Shown in pieces: positions 6,542 through 7,116 of a DNA stretch of 7,116 nt. Position 1 is the stretch's first letter, and every line of letters begins with the position of its first letter. The position numbers and the translations under genes are program-made. Source of the DNA: Candidatus Bathyarchaeota archaeon (lineage in GTDB: Archaea > Thermoproteota > Bathyarchaeia > TCS64); NCBI GenBank assembly GCA_026014515.1, contig JAOZIG010000468.1, positions 1 through 7,116 on the forward strand, in the 5' to 3' direction. The notes under the pieces were generated by a model that saw nothing but the letters and a program-made list of their open reading frames with translations, searched no databases and had not been told where the DNA came from.

Positions 6542-7116
6542 TAAATGTATTGAAGTATTGAGTCCGGGTGAGCCCGTTTTATCTTCTCGTAGCGTTTGCA
6601 GAGCTCATAGAGGGCATAGAGCCCCAGTATCCAGAGCCCGATGGTGGGGGTCATGGGCATATAGAATGGCGTAGGGGTGTTTGGCGGTCTGAGCCTGTAT
6701 ATCCAAAGATGTGCTAGGTAGAAGAACAGTGGGACTCGTCCATACTGGAGAAGAACATTGTATATTCCATGGAAACCATTGGTCTCTTGCAGTTTTAACC
6801 CATAGGACATGAATAAGCACATTCCTCCAAGTGTCCAGAGCAAGAACGCTACACTAGGCGGATACTTACTGACATAGAGTATGTCAACAAGGGTCCAGCC
6901 CTGTCTTGGCAATAGATTACCATAGTTATTGACGATGCGTACTATAAAGAAGAGTATAATCGAGGCGATCCCGATTCTTTTCAGGGGTTTTCTGAGTTTT
7001 TTTATCTCTTCTGGGGTCTTGTCGCTGAGATAGTTCCCAAAGGTCCATCCCACTCCCATGACGCCTATCCATGGGATTATCGGGTAGAGTCCGACGTAGG
7101 GCTGCATCGAGAAGCT
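6541..7116 (-). CDS. Membrane acyltransferase, heparan-alpha-glucosaminide N-acetyltransferase/DUF1624 family (C-terminal part)
   Basis: The frame stays open to the window edge (codons for Ser-Phe-Ser precede the first Met at 7107), so that Met is probably internal and the N-terminal half is missing. The visible 191 residues match the C-terminal half of the transmembrane acyltransferases related to lysosomal HGSNAT. Counting from that Met, the marks are LYPIIPWIGVMGVGWTFG (7-24), a basic cytoplasmic loop (29-44), an FFIVRIVNNYGN segment (53-64), and KYPPSVAFLLWTLGG (81-95). YGRVPLFFYLAHLWIY (122-137) comes next. The tail YELCKRYEKIKRAHP (167-181) ends in the family-like LQYI. About five membrane segments are present. 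Family members move acetyl groups across a membrane onto sugars. The N-terminal catalytic histidine region lies outside the window, so activity cannot be judged. It is transcribed ahead of the permease with 12 nt between stop and start. Confidence 0.85.
   Translation of the reverse strand, partial: SFSMQPYVGLYPIIPWIGVMGVGWTFGNYLSDKTPEEIKKLRKPLKRIGIASIILFFIVRIVNNYGNLLPRQGWTLVDILYVSKYPPSVAFLLWTLGGMCLFMSYGLKLQETNGFHGIYNVLLQYGRVPLFFYLAHLWIYRLRPPNTPTPFYMPMTPTIGLWILGLYALYELCKRYEKIKRAHPDSILQYI

Noticed and set aside
7105..7107. ATG as the true start of the acyltransferase gene
   Set aside because: The frame stays open to the window edge, and the family carries an N-terminal half with several membrane segments before the LYPIIPW motif, so this Met is most likely internal.
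1..7116. CRISPR arrays, tRNA/rRNA genes, insertion sequences or long repeats
   Set aside because: No regularly spaced repeats, transposase motifs, terminal inverted repeats or tRNA-like cloverleaf sequences were seen, and nearly all sequence is accounted for by coding genes.

Overview
The window looks like a compact archaeal chromosome segment, probably from an uncultured lineage; a Bathyarchaeia- or Asgard-like source is possible, but I cannot fix the phylum. Three signs point to Archaea. TATA-like boxes sit about 25-28 nt upstream of start codons that have no Shine-Dalgarno (leaderless-type starts). The one clear Shine-Dalgarno serves an internal operon gene. A predicted extracellular domain carries nine N-x-S/T glycosylation sequons. 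Gene density is very high: the longest non-coding stretch is about 110 nt. I see no RNA genes, mobile elements, CRISPR arrays or long repeats.

Left part (1-2602): the last 30 codons of an unidentified + strand gene run 8 nt into the 3' end of a minus-strand CoA-disulfide/persulfide reductase-type flavoprotein with a C-terminal rhodanese domain. Upstream of that gene, on the same strand but separated by its own promoter, is an alpha/beta-hydrolase. Its nucleophile elbow reads GGGLGG where GxSxGG is expected, so it appears to lack the catalytic serine while keeping the Asp and His.

Middle (2603-4968): a divergent promoter region separates the hydrolase from a + strand pair, an MFS transporter and an Old Yellow Enzyme-family FMN reductase. 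They are 36 nt apart, with two overlapping small palindromes in the gap. The likely logic is uptake or export of a small organic molecule by the MFS protein and reduction of an activated C=C bond by the reductase; the substrate is unknown.

Right part (4957-7116): a minus-strand operon tail converges on the reductase with a 12-nt overlap. It contains the C-terminal part of a polytopic membrane acyltransferase of the heparan-alpha-glucosaminide N-acetyltransferase/DUF1624 type. Twelve nucleotides later, and apparently translationally coupled, comes a LivH-type ABC permease carrying an extra N-terminal anchor and a sequon-rich ectodomain of about 180 residues. This fused permease is the most unusual object in the window. 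Its ATPase, second permease and binding-protein partners are not present here.
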